Assembly (NCBI GenBank): GCA_030267565.1
Contig: BRXU01000002.1
Coordinates: 3,595,501-3,659,500, forward strand
Length of the DNA: 64,000 nt
Origin: Pleodorina starrii
Taxonomy: Eukaryota; Chlorophyta; Chlorophyceae; Chlamydomonadales; Volvocaceae
Direction: 5' to 3'
Shown here: positions 34,543 through 45,851 of the stretch, piece after piece
Position numbering within the stretch: position 1 is the first letter of the stretch
Layout of the letters: every line of letters begins with the position of its first letter
Position numbers and translations under genes: made by a program
Notes under the pieces: generated by a model
Told to the model about the DNA's origin: nothing
The model's database searches: none
What the model saw: the letters and a program-made list of their open reading frames with translations, nothing else

Positions 34543-37500
34543 ATGGCCGGTGATGTGTTGAAGGCAGGCCGAGTTATTCAAGCTTTCGTGACTCATTTTA
34601 CTGCTGGGTTTGGCGACCAATATAAAGCGGTTGAGCGCGTGCTAGCTGCCTACGGCAGCATTTCGCTGTCGGAATCCCGATGCCTTGCGTCACGCGAACA
34701 GCAGAGACAGCTGCAGCCCTGCAGCTCAGACCCGCTTCTCTCACGGCTGCAACACCAAAATGAAACTCTGGGAAGTCGTCTGGAATCGCCGCGGCTGCGC
34801 ATCGCGCTCGGAAGGTGCGGGTACAGATGCCACGCAGCGGCGGGCGCCCCCTATGCGGCGTCCACCCCTCTCCTGCGCCGATCGTACAGCTCTGCGCCGG
34901 AGGCCTCTCCGACGGCCAACGATGGCAACATCGACAGCGTGGACTGTGTCGTGATAGGGGCAGGTGGGCCTCGCACCCTTCCGTGTTCAGCCTTGCGGGC
35001 ATCGTGTACGCCTGTACACCAACCCGCCTTGCTATTTCATGCGGCAAGCAACGGGGACCCACCCGCCTCGCTCCCGGTAGGCACCTACACCATAGCGCAA
35101 ATATTTGGGATCCGGTCGCACAGGATCCGTGTGCCTGCCGGCGCGTGTGAAAGGCTGGACGTACCAAACTACCCCTAGTCCTTCACCCAACACCCCTGAT
35201 ACCGAGACGCGGAACGTGGCCCGGAGTGCGCAGGCGTGGTGGGGCTGGCGGTGGCCCGTGCGCTGGCGCTGCGTGGGCGGGAGGTGGTGGTGGTGGAGGC
35301 CGCGGGGGCGGTGGGCACAGAGACCAGCTCCCGGCACAGCGAAGGTGCGTCGTCGTCGTTGTTGTTGTTTTTGAGTGATGTCACTGTCACCTTGGTCTCC
35401 AGACCCAAGCGTGCTTGCGTGAGTGCGGACGCGCGCACGTTGTCCACACGTGCGCTGCGCAGCGTCGTGCGAATGAAGACGAGTACCCACCCTGCCTCCC
35501 TCCCGCCCTCCCGCCCTCCGACGGTGTGGTGCGGTGTGATGCGGTGTGTGGTGCTGCACCGGCAGTCATCCACGCGGGGATCTACTACCCGCCCGGCAGC
35601 CTCAAGGCGCGGCTGTGCGTGGAGGGCAAGGAGCGGTTGTACGAGTTTTGCCGTACACACCATGTACGGTACAAGAAAATCACCAAGCTCATCGTCGCCA
35701 CCGCAAAAGAGTGAGCGGCGGGGTGCCGTACGGTGGCGCCGTGGGGGCGCGATGGCGCCGTAGGATCGAACATTGGCGGCAGCGCGGGCTGCCGTATGCT
35801 GTACGGCAGCACGGGCTGCCGTATCCAAACTAGCACCATTGCGCTTCTGCCTGGAGACCTGCACCTGCACTGTCACCTGCACTACGCCTACCTGTCACCT
35901 ACCACTACACCTACCTGACTATCGGATCGTGGGTCGCACTTGCAGCTGCTCCTTCCTGACACGGCAGGCCGCATTTGCGGCGTCAGCCCTGTTGCCGCGC
36001 CTGCCAGACTAGACTTCAGCACTTCACCCGCACTCACTCACCCCAGCCACCCCACCGCCCAACCTCCCCGCACTCGCACCACCCGCGTCCCCGCCTCACG
36101 CCACCTCCCATGGCCGCTTGGCCTGCCCCGCTTCGCCTCGCCCGCACCGGCCCGGCCCCTTTTGTTTGTGTGTATGTGTGTGTTTGTGTGTGTGTGTGCA
36201 GGCAGCTGCCTGACCTGGTTTCCTTCCGCGCCGCCGCCGCGCGCCACGGCGTGCCGGACCTGCAGCTGCTGAGTGGGTCGGAGGCTCGGGCGCTGGAGCC
36301 GGCACTGGCGTGCGAGGGCGCGCTGCTGTCGCCCTCCACCGGCATCCTGGACAGCCACACGTGAGTGAGTGGGCGGACTGACCCGTGGGTCGGCGGACTG
36401 ACCCGTGGGTCGGCGGACTGACCCGTGGGTCGGCGGGCTGGCCCGTGGGTCGGCGGGCTGACCCGTGGGTCGGCGGACTGACCCGGAGGGTCGGCGGACT
36501 GACCCGGAGGGTCGGCGGACTGACCCGGAGGGTCGGCGGACTGACCCGGAGGGTCGGCGGACTGACCCGTGGGTCGGCGGGCTGACCCGTGGGTCGGCGG
36601 GCTGACCCGTGGGTCGGCGGGCTGACCCGTGGGTCGGCGGACTGACCCGTGGGTCGGCGGGCTGACCCGTGGGTCGGCGGGCTGACCCGTGGGTCGGCGG
36701 ACTGACCCGGAGGGTCGGCGGACTGACCCGGAGGGTCGGCGGACTGACCCGTGGGTCGGCGGACTGACTCGTGGGTCTTCGGACTGACCCGGAGGGTCGG
36801 CGGACTGACCCGGAGAGTCGGCGGACTGATCCGGAGGGTCGGCGGACTGACCCGTGGGTCGGCGGACTGACCCGTGGGTCGGCGGACTGACCCGGAGGGT
36901 CGGCGGACTGACCCGTGGGTCGGCGGACTGACCCGTGGGTCGGCGGACTGACCCGTGGGTCGGCGGACTGACCCGGAGGGTCGGCGGACTGACCCTGGGT
37001 CGGCGGGCTGACCCGTGGGTCTGCGGACTGACCTGGAGGGTCGGCGGACTGACCCGGAGGGTCGGCGGACTGACCCGGAGGGTCGGCGGACTGACCCGTG
37101 GGTCGGCGGACTGACCTGGAGGGTCGGCGGGCTGACCCGTGGGTCGGCGGACTGACCCGTGGGTCGGCGGACTGACCCGGAGGGTCGGCGGACTGACCCG
37201 GAGGGCCGGCGGACCGACCCGGAGGGCCGGCGGACCGACCCGGAGGGTCGGCGGACTGACCCGTGGGTCGGCGGACTGACCCGTGGGTCTGCGGATGACC
37301 CGTGGGTCGGCGGACTGACCCGTGGGTCGGCGGGATGGAACACCTACAGGGCGGTGGGTCAGAGGCGACGTCAGACCTACCGTGGGGTCGTCGGGCAGGC
37401 GACGCACGCCGGCTTTTCGGCGCGGACGACCGCGGCAGCGGCGATAACGCCAGCGTATGCATATGCGTGTGTGTCTTTTACCGCATTTGGGTGTTCGTCT

Positions 37501-39233
37501 GCCCCGTCCCGTCCCGTCCCGTTCATCCCCTGCCCTCCCGCCCGCGGCGTCCCTCTTCTCCGCGATGTCACCTCTGCCACCCCCCCTATCGCCCTCCTCT
37601 TCTCTCCGGTGCCGCGGCTCAGCTACATGGGGGCGCTGCTGGCGGATGCGGAGGCCCACGGGGCAGTCCTGGCGCTCAACACCCGGGTGGCTGGCGGCTG
37701 GCTGGAGCAGGCCCCCATTACCTCCACCACCACCACCTCCACCTCCACCTCCACAACCACAGGCGCCGTCGCCGGCGCGGTGCCGTATAAGGTCCTGGAG
37801 CTGCACAGCTTGCCGCCGGCCGCAGGCGCCGACGGCAGCGTCAGCGTCAGCGGCAGCGGCAGTGCAGGGCCGACGGCTGCGGTGGATGCGGCGGCAGCGG
37901 TGGAGGTCAGCCGGCTCCGCGCGCGCTGGGTGGTCAACGCGGCGGGGCTGCACGCGGTGCGGGTGGCTGCGAGCGTGGCGGGGCTGCCGCGGAGCTCCAT
38001 TCCCCGGCTGCATCTCGCAAAGGTGCGGGAGATGCGCGGAAGGAGAAGGAGGAGCCGAGGGCGCGGGGGCCGGGGCCGGGGGACCAGGAGGCGTGTTGAG
38101 GGCGGAGGGAGCTGCCGCGCGTCCACACCTTGCTTCTGGTCTCGTACCCGCCGTGCTCTTTGAGTCCAACACACCCTGGCTGCCGAATCCCAAAAGCCGC
38201 CGCCAGCACCCGCGCGCCCGCCCTGGCCCGACTCAATCCCAACCTTTTTAAGCCGCCGCCAGGACCGCGAACCGACTGCCAGGCAGGACTCACCGGCGTC
38301 GCCCACCTTACCCACCTTACCCCACCTTACCCACCTTATCCAGCACACCCGTCATATAAAAGAACCCAAACCGCAGTACGACGCGCGCGACCTCCCGCAC
38401 CGACTCCCTGAACCACCCGCAACACCCGCCGGGGGGTTGGGGCTTGCCCCCGCTCGCCTCCAACCACCCCCAACCTCCCAACCACCACCCTCGCGCGCGC
38501 GCAGGGCAACTACTTTTCGCTGTCGGTCCGCTCGCCCTTCAGCCGCCTCATCTACCCGCTGCCGGAGCGCGGGCTGGCGGGGCTGGGCACGCACCTGACG
38601 CTGGACCTGGCGGGCGGGGCGCGGTTCGGGCCGGATGTGGAGTGGCTTCCGGGGCCCGGGCCCGACCCGGCGGCGCCGGTGGTGCTGGACTACCGGGTAG
38701 GGGCTAGGGGGGGCCGTGAGGGGAGGGGAGGGCAGGCGGTATCTGGGGTGTGTGTGTGTAACCTGCAAGCATACTGGCCAATCGAAGTTACGGAGTATCG
38801 GGCGTGTTGCGAGTACGGCATGTGGGGCCAGGGAAGCCGAGGACGTGGAACTTGCGGTGCTGGCAGTTTCGCCGTCCCCTCTCCTCTTGGTAATCGTTGT
38901 ATGCCTGGTTGCTGCAGCCATATCAATACCAATGACGCATTTCACGTTCACACAACCCCCGCCCAGGTCGACCCTAGCCGCGCCGAGTGCTTCTACCCCG
39001 CCATCCGCCGCTACTACCCCGCCCTGCCCGACGGCGCGCTGCAGCCCGCGTACAGCGGCGTGCGGCCCAAACTTTCGGGGCCCGGAGAGCCGCCCGCGGA
39101 CTTTGTCGTGCAGGGGGCACGGGGGGGCCACGGCGTGCTGGGTTGGGTCAACCTGTACGGCATCGAGTCGCCGGGGCTGACATCGTCCCTGGCGCTCGCG
39201 GAGTACGTGTGTGAGGTGCTGGATAGCGCGTGA
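34543..39233 (+). CDS. L2HGDH: L-2-hydroxyglutarate dehydrogenase, mitochondrial FAD enzyme
   Basis: Exons are 34543-34963, 35234-35344, 35566-35710, 36202-36360, 37623-38022, 38505-38696 and 38967-39233, in phase, giving 564 aa. The first 130 residues form a leader ending in [12 protein letters not shown], a typical mitochondrial presequence cleavage region. The FAD-binding Rossmann motif follows ([18 protein letters not shown], then VVVVEAAG). Family-specific blocks are [69 protein letters not shown] and a final [20 protein letters not shown]. The enzyme oxidises L-2-hydroxyglutarate, a by-product of malate dehydrogenase, back to 2-oxoglutarate. Residues around the sugar-like Ser/Thr/Ala insert after LEQAP (about 25 residues) are a lineage-specific low-complexity insertion. 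Intron 4 holds a 1 kb minisatellite. The long leader makes the precise start uncertain. Confidence 0.92.
36366..37338. repeat. 20/21-bp minisatellite (about 47 copies) in L2HGDH intron 4
   Basis: Two unit types alternate irregularly: a 20-mer (CGGACTGACCCGTGGGTCGG) and a 21-mer with GGAGGGTC in place of GTGGGTC. Point variants (GGGCTG, GACTCG, TCTTCG, GGGCCGG) are scattered, and are most frequent in the second half. The array starts five bases after the splice donor GTGAGT at 36361. Confidence 0.97.
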
Positions 39234-40091
39234 TGGATGTGGGTTTGAGGAAGGGCGAGAGGTGGAGGTGGAGTCGTAGGCGCAAAGGGGTCCGTGAGGC
39301 TGACGTGTGCCATACACTCGGGCTGGAGAGGCAGAAGTCGAGGGTCTCACCCCCCGGCAAAACCCTAACCATGAACTTATCGGAAACAATGTATTAAATT
39401 GTCACGATTATTTCGCGCCTGGGTTAAAGTGGATACTTGTGACGTGGAACAGGCATCGCTCAGCTCAATCGTACCAAAGGCCTTATGTTCCCAAAAGCAA
39501 GCCCCCTCCCCGCACCACGTTTGGCAAAACGTTGACGACTGAGACCACCACAAGTCAAGCGCGGGAAAACTGTACCCGCCGCTGGGCAGTATTGTTGGCG
39601 TGAGCAATTTTGGGTACGTCGCTCAAACCCGCGACGTTTGCACAACGTTGAAGTCAAGGTCTTCATTTTAGCTCGATTTATGGTAGGCATCTGATCAAAC
39701 ATTTTGACTGGATTGAGGTGAGGCATCGCCATTGGCCAAACCGGGTCGCGCGGTCCTCCTTGCCTTGAACAGGTTTAATCAGTGCTCGCCGATGATGCTA
39801 CTGCACCCCTAGCATGAATAGATGCCCCATCCGATCAGCGACGTTCATGTCCTGGGACCGATGCTGGCTGTCCTATCGCAGGCCGGAGCTCTGGCGCTGA
39901 AACTGCTCTCCACGGGAAGCATGACGCTCGCTCCCTGTGCATAGATCAACGTCAGGCGGCTTTGGCAGGTAGCAGCAGCGCGCCAGCAGCTCGCGCCTCA
40001 CACCACCGTGCAGGCCTGCACACGCTCCCCGGTCGCAGACGCCGGTTCCCTGGCCCGCCTGCCGGTCCGTATCCAAGTCGTCTTCAGCCTG
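39234..40091. other. Intergenic region
   Basis: No gene recognised. Contains the 3' UTR of L2HGDH and the promoter/5' UTR of the poly(A) polymerase gene. The stretch 39380-39900 is less GC-rich than the rest. Confidence 0.45.
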
Positions 40092-43000
40092 ATGCTGCCA
40101 GCCCCCGGAGCCCTCCGCGCGCCTGCCATGAGCTGTGGCGGTGGTGCTGCCAGCGCCACCGCGCGGCTGCCGTGCGGCGCCGGGCCCGCATCCACACCCC
40201 GCGCCCGGCCGTTCGCGCAGCCGGCTCCGAGCGGAGCCGCGGCACCGACCCCCTCGCAGCACCATACCTGTGTAGACAGTGTGCCAACGCAAACGATGCT
40301 CCTCTTTCGGGCTGCGCCCCTCGGCGGCGGTGCGCCGCGTCTGCAGGCGGCGTCCGTCCGTGCCTCCGCCGCGCTGAGCCTCGCAGGCGACGCCGCTCCG
40401 TCGTCCCCAGCCTGCCCTTCCACGCTCCTCGTAAGCAGCAACACAACGGGAGACGCGGCTGCCGCACCCGCGCCCTGGGCGGGCCAGATTGCGTTCCGCG
40501 GTCTCGCACCCCGCCGCAGCGGCAGCTGCGGCGGTGGCCAGGGGCTGTGGGCCCGCCGCTGCGCCAGCACCGGAGCGCCGGCGGTGGCGCGGGCGTTGCC
40601 GGCAGTGTCGTCCGCCGCCGCCGCCGCGCTGACGTCGCCGTTGCCGGCAGCGGCGGCGCCGCCGCCGCTCGGCGTCCGCTACCGGCAGCTTTGCACGCAG
40701 GTCAGCGCGGGCGGCTCTGGTTCCGGGCAACCGGAACAGACCTCCAAGAAGCAGCAGAAGCAGCAGCAGGCGCAGACGCCGGCGGCGGCCGCGGAGGCAG
40801 CGGCGGCGGCGCCAGCGAGCACTGTCCGGTACTCGCCGCTCCACTACAACATAGAGGAGTTTTGCACCCGGGTGGTGCCCACGGAGGGCGAGAAGCGCCA
40901 GCGAATGGAGGTCATTGAGGCGTGAGTGGCGCGGAGAAAGGGTTGGGTCGCAGTTCCGTCGGTGTTAGGCGGGGCAAGATTGGGAGCGCGGCATGAGCAG
41001 TTGGGGGCAGCGGGCGAGGCTGTGGTGGTTGGCCCCAGCAGCTGGACCTGCAACCCGTCTCTGCAGACCGCGCTCGCCCGGCTGCCCCATCGCGACAATG
41101 TAGCAGTCCAATCGGACGAATCGGACCAACTAGGGCGAATCCGGAGGCGCTGCCGCGCCGCATACACGCCCCCCTCCGCTGCTCTCTCCCCCTCTCTCCT
41201 CCCCCCCGCAGCATCCGCGGGGGCGTTCGTCGCGTGTGGCCCAGCTCCCGTCAGGTGGAGCTGCAGGTGTTTGGCAGCTTCGCCAACGGACTGTCCACCT
41301 GGAGCAGTGATCTGGACCTGGTGGTGACCGGGGTCATGGAGCCGGACAGGGTCACGGGGGGTGAGTGGAGGGAGGGAGGGAGGGTGGCTGCGGGAGTAAG
41401 AAATAAGGGAGGAAGGGAGGGAGGGAGGGAGGTTGACGGAGGAGTAGGAAAAACGGTACCACAGCGGAGCGACGTAGGCGACCGACCGAGAACCCTGGGT
41501 GACTTGGGGGGGGGGGGGAGAGGGAGGCGCATGGGTCAGCATGCCGGGCAGCGAGGCAGGCAGCGAGGCAGGCAGCGGAGCAGGCAGCGGAGCAGGCAGG
41601 GCAGCGCAGCGGGGCGGAGCAAAAGGGGTGACGAGGCGAAGGGAGCCGAAGAAGCAACGCGCCGGTGGGATGGAGAGAGGGGAGGGACGTGGGAGGGGAT
41701 ACCTCGGGAGGTCGGGGACGGTGGGAGGCGGTGAGCGGGGTGGTGGTGGGCGTGCATCCGGAGAAGCAGTGCCCCCTCGCCGAGTCGCAGTGCTCCCTTG
41801 GGTGCGCCATCAGTCCCTGTCTGGAGTGTCCCTTCCCACTCGGGCCGGCCGGCGGTGCGGCAGTTCCGGAGGTTCAGCGGCTGTCGCAGCTTGATCATCT
41901 ACGTCCGCAGTGACTCATTACTTTATAAAGGAGCATATCACTCCCTGAACCCCCCGCACGCACGCAGGGTACGAGCCGGCGGACCGCGCCAAGATCACGG
42001 CCCGGCTGCGCAAGATCGCGGACTCCCTCACCCGCGGCAAGAACATTGACATCTTGCGGCAGCAGCTCATACCCCGGGCCAGGATACCCATCCTAAAGGT
42101 GGGCGTGCTGGGCTGTGCATGTGGGAGGAGGAGGGCGGTTTGAAGCGTGTAATGCTGGGAGGGGGGGTGCGGTGTTGGGGGGCTGCGCAGCGCAGGGCGC
42201 AGCTCGTGCGGCGCAACGCGGCAGGGCGCGGTGCGCTGGGCCGGGCTGGGCTTGCGCCCAATGTCGCAATGTGCTCCTCTGGGCTCTGTAGGTAGGTAGG
42301 TGGGTGGGGCAGGTAGGTGGGCACCTCCCCTGTCCCCTGTCCCCGGCTCACTGGTGTTTGTGATGGCTGCCGGTGCGGCACCGGTACTCTACCCGTGGTC
42401 CTCCAATCAGAGCCAGGGGCGCCAAACAAACACCATGGTCCATGGAGCCATCTGTCAATCGCTCGCCTCCGCCCCCGGGCGCCCTTACCGTCGGCCCCAT
42501 CCCACCCCATCCCACCCCGCCTCCGTTCCAGCCGTTGCGGTGTCATCCTTCTCCCTCCTCCCCTCTCCCTCCTCCCCTCTCCCTCCTCCCCTCTCCCTCC
42601 TCCCCTTTCCCCTTTCCCCGCCACCCACGACCCACCCCTCAGCTGTGGACCAAGAGCCGGGTGTGTGTGGATGTGAGCGTCAGCGACGACAGCGGCCCCC
42701 GGGCGGCGCGGTACATGGTGCAGCAGTGCCGCGCATTCCCACCGGTGAAGCCGCTGGTGAGGGGTGCGCGGGGGGCCGGGAGGGCGGGGGGACGGAGCTG
42801 GGTGAGGGGTACTGCCGTAAGCTGCGGGCGTGGTTCTTGCGAGGGGGAAAGATGGCTGCGGGGGGGAGGCAGGGTCAGGGGCGGCGGAGTGCGTGCTCAT
42901 GTGCGGTGTATGAATGGCTGGCTGAATGGCTGCCGCAACATACCGGTATACCATCACCGCATCCCACCCCCACCCCCACACCACACCACACACATACATA

Positions 43001-45851
43001 CACCCCCACGCACGGCGGTTCCTCGTTTCCACCCCCTCCAACCCCGACTCTCCTGCTCCAGCCCGCCCCCGCCCCCGCTGCCCCTCCCCCTCCCCGGCCG
43101 ATCCGTGGGGAGCCCCCTTATCCAGGTCCTGGTCCTCAAGACCTACCTGAAGGCCTGCCGGCTGAATGAGGTCAACTCGGGCGGCCTCTCCAGCTACTCA
43201 CTCACCAATATGGTCATTGCGCACCTGCAGGAGGAACTCAAGGTGGGGAGGGGAGGGGGGGCGGCGGCGAGGGGGTGGGGGCTGGGGGGGGAGGTGGGGA
43301 GGTGGGGAGAGGGAGGGAGGCGCGGGCGGGGTCCGGGCGGGACGGGGCGGGGCGGGAGGCGCGCGGAGGGGTGTGTATGGTGTGCGTGAAACTGGACGAG
43401 GTGGTCTCTCACGGTCTAATGTCGGTTGCGGATGGAGAGGGAAAGGGTTGGGGTGCCTGTGTCCGTATGTGTGTGTGTGTGTGTGTGTGTGAGCGCGTGC
43501 GTCTGCATGTCTAGGCGCGCGCCAACATACCGTGAGCCGCGGAGAGACCAGTCGACCGAGACGTTGCACCCCGGCCCCGCCCGGCCCCCCGCCCTCCCTC
43601 CCACCCGCTCGGTAAGGTTACAGGTATGTTCGGTAAGTATTGCTGGGTTCTGGTCCCTTCGCTAACGCCGTCTCCTTCTCCGCTGCGAAATTCTCTTGAT
43701 ACCTCCCATCCGCCCTCCCTCCCTCGCTCCCCCTTGCGTCGGTCGCCTCCGTCCCGCCGCTGCGGTGTCTTGTTCGTTTCCCACTCTCCGCCTCAGCAGC
43801 ACCCCGCCCCTGCACCCGCCCCTGCCGCCCCGCCCCCTCCCCTTCCCTCCCTCCGCCTGGCAGTCCGGCCACGACATCAGCGACCTGGGCGAGACGCTCT
43901 ACACCTTTCTGCTGCGGTACGGCGAGGAGCACGACTACGGCAACCAGGCGGTGAGCGGAGGGGATGAACTGAACTGGCTGCCGCTGCCGCTGCCGCGCTT
44001 CTCACTCCGCCTCCCTGCCAACCCAGCCCTGACCCAGGAACCAGCAACCAGGCAGGCGTACCTGCGGCCGCGCTCTGCTGCGCTCCGCCTCTCCCCTTGC
44101 TCCTGCTCCTATCCTGATGTGCCGCTCCCGCTGCCGCTCCCGCTGCGCTGTTTGGATGTGCCCTGTGTGCTCTTGCTGCTTGCACGCGGCGGCAATCCTG
44201 CCGGCCCAACCCGACCCAACCCGACCCAACCCAACCCAACCCAACCCGGCCCGGCCCGGGCGGCGCTGCGTGCTGCGTGCTGCGCCCGCAGGTATCTGTG
44301 GGCAGTGGCGGCATCGTGCCCAAGATGTCTCTGGGTTACGCCATGGAGTCTGCCCGCCAGGCGGCCGCCACCATGGGCTCCTACGACGGAGCGGTCAGCT
44401 GGAACGAGCGCCTCTTTGTGGACTGCCCGCTCACAGGTGGGACTGTGCGCGTTGGCTGGGGATGCGGGCCTCTGGGCGGAGGTGGAGGTTTGGGACTTGG
44501 GGGGGAACTGGGGCTTGGGGTCGGGGTGGGGTGGGTTGAAGATTCGGGCTTGAGGTGGGTGTCGAGGTGTCGCCGCCCGCCTCGCCTCATTGGTGGCTCG
44601 TTGAATCCCCTCCGGGGCCTCCGGGGCGGGTCCTGCCGCCTTTCCCAAACTCTCCATCCCGCTCCGCACTTCACTCTCAACCCCCAAGCCCCAACCCCTC
44701 CTTTTCTTCTCTCTTACCCCTCCTTTCGCACGCCCCTCCCCCCCCTTCAACGCACGCTTTCGCCCCCAGGCCGCGACGTGAGCAACGGCACGTTCCGCAT
44801 CGATCTGGTTCGCGGCGCCTTCGTGCAGGGGGCCCGCAGGCTGGAGGCGATGGCTCAGGGTCGCCGCATCAGCGACACATCCATCAACTACTTGCAGGTG
44901 AGGGGCCGGAGCAGGGCGGGTGGGAACGGAGGAGTTGAGGGGGTGGCGGGTGGGTGGTGGGATTGGTGCTGGCGGTGGCGGTGGGTGTGTCGGATGGAGT
45001 GAAGGAGAGCTGGGCGAGCGAGGGTGGTGATGGTGATGTGTATGTGTATGCGAGTTTGTGTGTGTGTGTGTGTGCCGGGGGATGGGGCGCGGTGAAAACG
45101 GGTGGAAATTGGTGGTGGTAGAGTGGTGGTGGTTGGCGAGTCCCAGCCACCGAACTCCCCTTCACCGAACCCCCCTCACACACAGGCCCTCTTCGACGTC
45201 ACCCGCGCGCTCAAGCGGTCGTACCCGGACCCGGGAGAGCCGTACCAGGACGAGTACCTCAAGGTCATCGGACGCGGCGGCGTCGAGGAGGTGCGGCGGC
45301 GGCAGCGGCTTTGGCGGTTACGACGGGTGGCAGCGAAAACGGAGGGAGGAGAGGAGCGAAGACGGGGGAGGGAGGCGTGCCCGGGGAGTCGGGTCCGGCT
45401 GTTGGGTATAGTTGGACGGATGGGATGATGTGGTCAGGCCCGTCGTGATGGTGGCCTGTTGTGGCGCGTTGGGTGCGAGGAAAACACGCCACGCCAACCG
45501 ATTTGCTTTTCAACCAAAGCCCCATGATATTCTTACAAGCCACGTAGCCAGCAGCCACGCACATCGCACCACAGCCGTAGAGCTTTTCGTGTCGTTGGGC
45601 CGTCAAGGCCAATTGGGTTCTTCACCACCTCCCGCCATGACCTCCCTTCCTCTCCCTCGCCCACCCTCCCTCCCTCCCTCCCTCTCCCGTCCGTCCGTTG
45701 GTCGCAGGAGCCCGAGGAGCTCGCCTTCGGCGGCGGCACCGATACCGATGGCGAGGGCGAGCGGTACGGCAGCGATGGCGGCGACGACGACCTGGATGGG
45801 GATTACCTGGAGCGCAGCCCCACCGCCGCCGGGGCCCAGAACCGGCGGTGA
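40092..45851 (+). CDS. Non-canonical poly(A) polymerase (TRF4/PAPD5-like nucleotidyltransferase)
   Basis: Exons are 40092-40921, 41212-41360, 41968-42098, 42643-42756, 43126-43242, 43864-43950, 44292-44436, 44770-44897, 45186-45290 and 45708-45851, in phase, giving 649 aa. The first about 250 residues are Ala-rich leader, possibly with a transit peptide; ATGs at 40128 and 40296 are alternatives. The catalytic fold is clear: LHYNIEEFCTRVVPTEGEKR, then FGSFANGLSTWSSDLDLVV with the GS motif and metal ligands Asp310 and Asp312, and the third ligand Asp380 in RVCVDVSV. The central domain carries VKPLVLVLKTYLKACRLNEV and NSGGLSSYSLTNMVIAHLQ, hallmarks of the TRF4/5 (TENT4) branch. These enzymes add short oligo(A) tails to nuclear RNAs to mark them for exosome decay or mature them. 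The C-terminus is acidic Asp/Glu/Gly and ends with an Arg pair. Confidence 0.9.
41453..41495 (-). repeat. Dispersed intron-associated element, inverted partial copy
   Basis: ACGGTACCACAGCGGAGCGA followed by CGTAGGCGACCGA matches the copy at 30270-30338. It sits in intron 2 of the poly(A) polymerase gene, antisense to it. Confidence 0.5.
43616..43690 (+). repeat. Dispersed intron-associated element, copy in poly(A) polymerase intron 5
   Basis: Shares an exact 29-base block (43618-43646) with 2896-2924 and extends through TCGCTAACGCCGTCTCC to TTCTCCGCTGCG (43687). Same orientation as the host gene; fully inside intron 43243-43863. Confidence 0.65.

Noticed and set aside
36034..38193. 719-codon minus-strand open frame rich in Arg/Pro/Ser/Asp repeats
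   Set aside because: It runs through the L2HGDH intron minisatellite and antisense to real exons. Its repeats follow from the 20/21-bp unit; no domain is recognisable.
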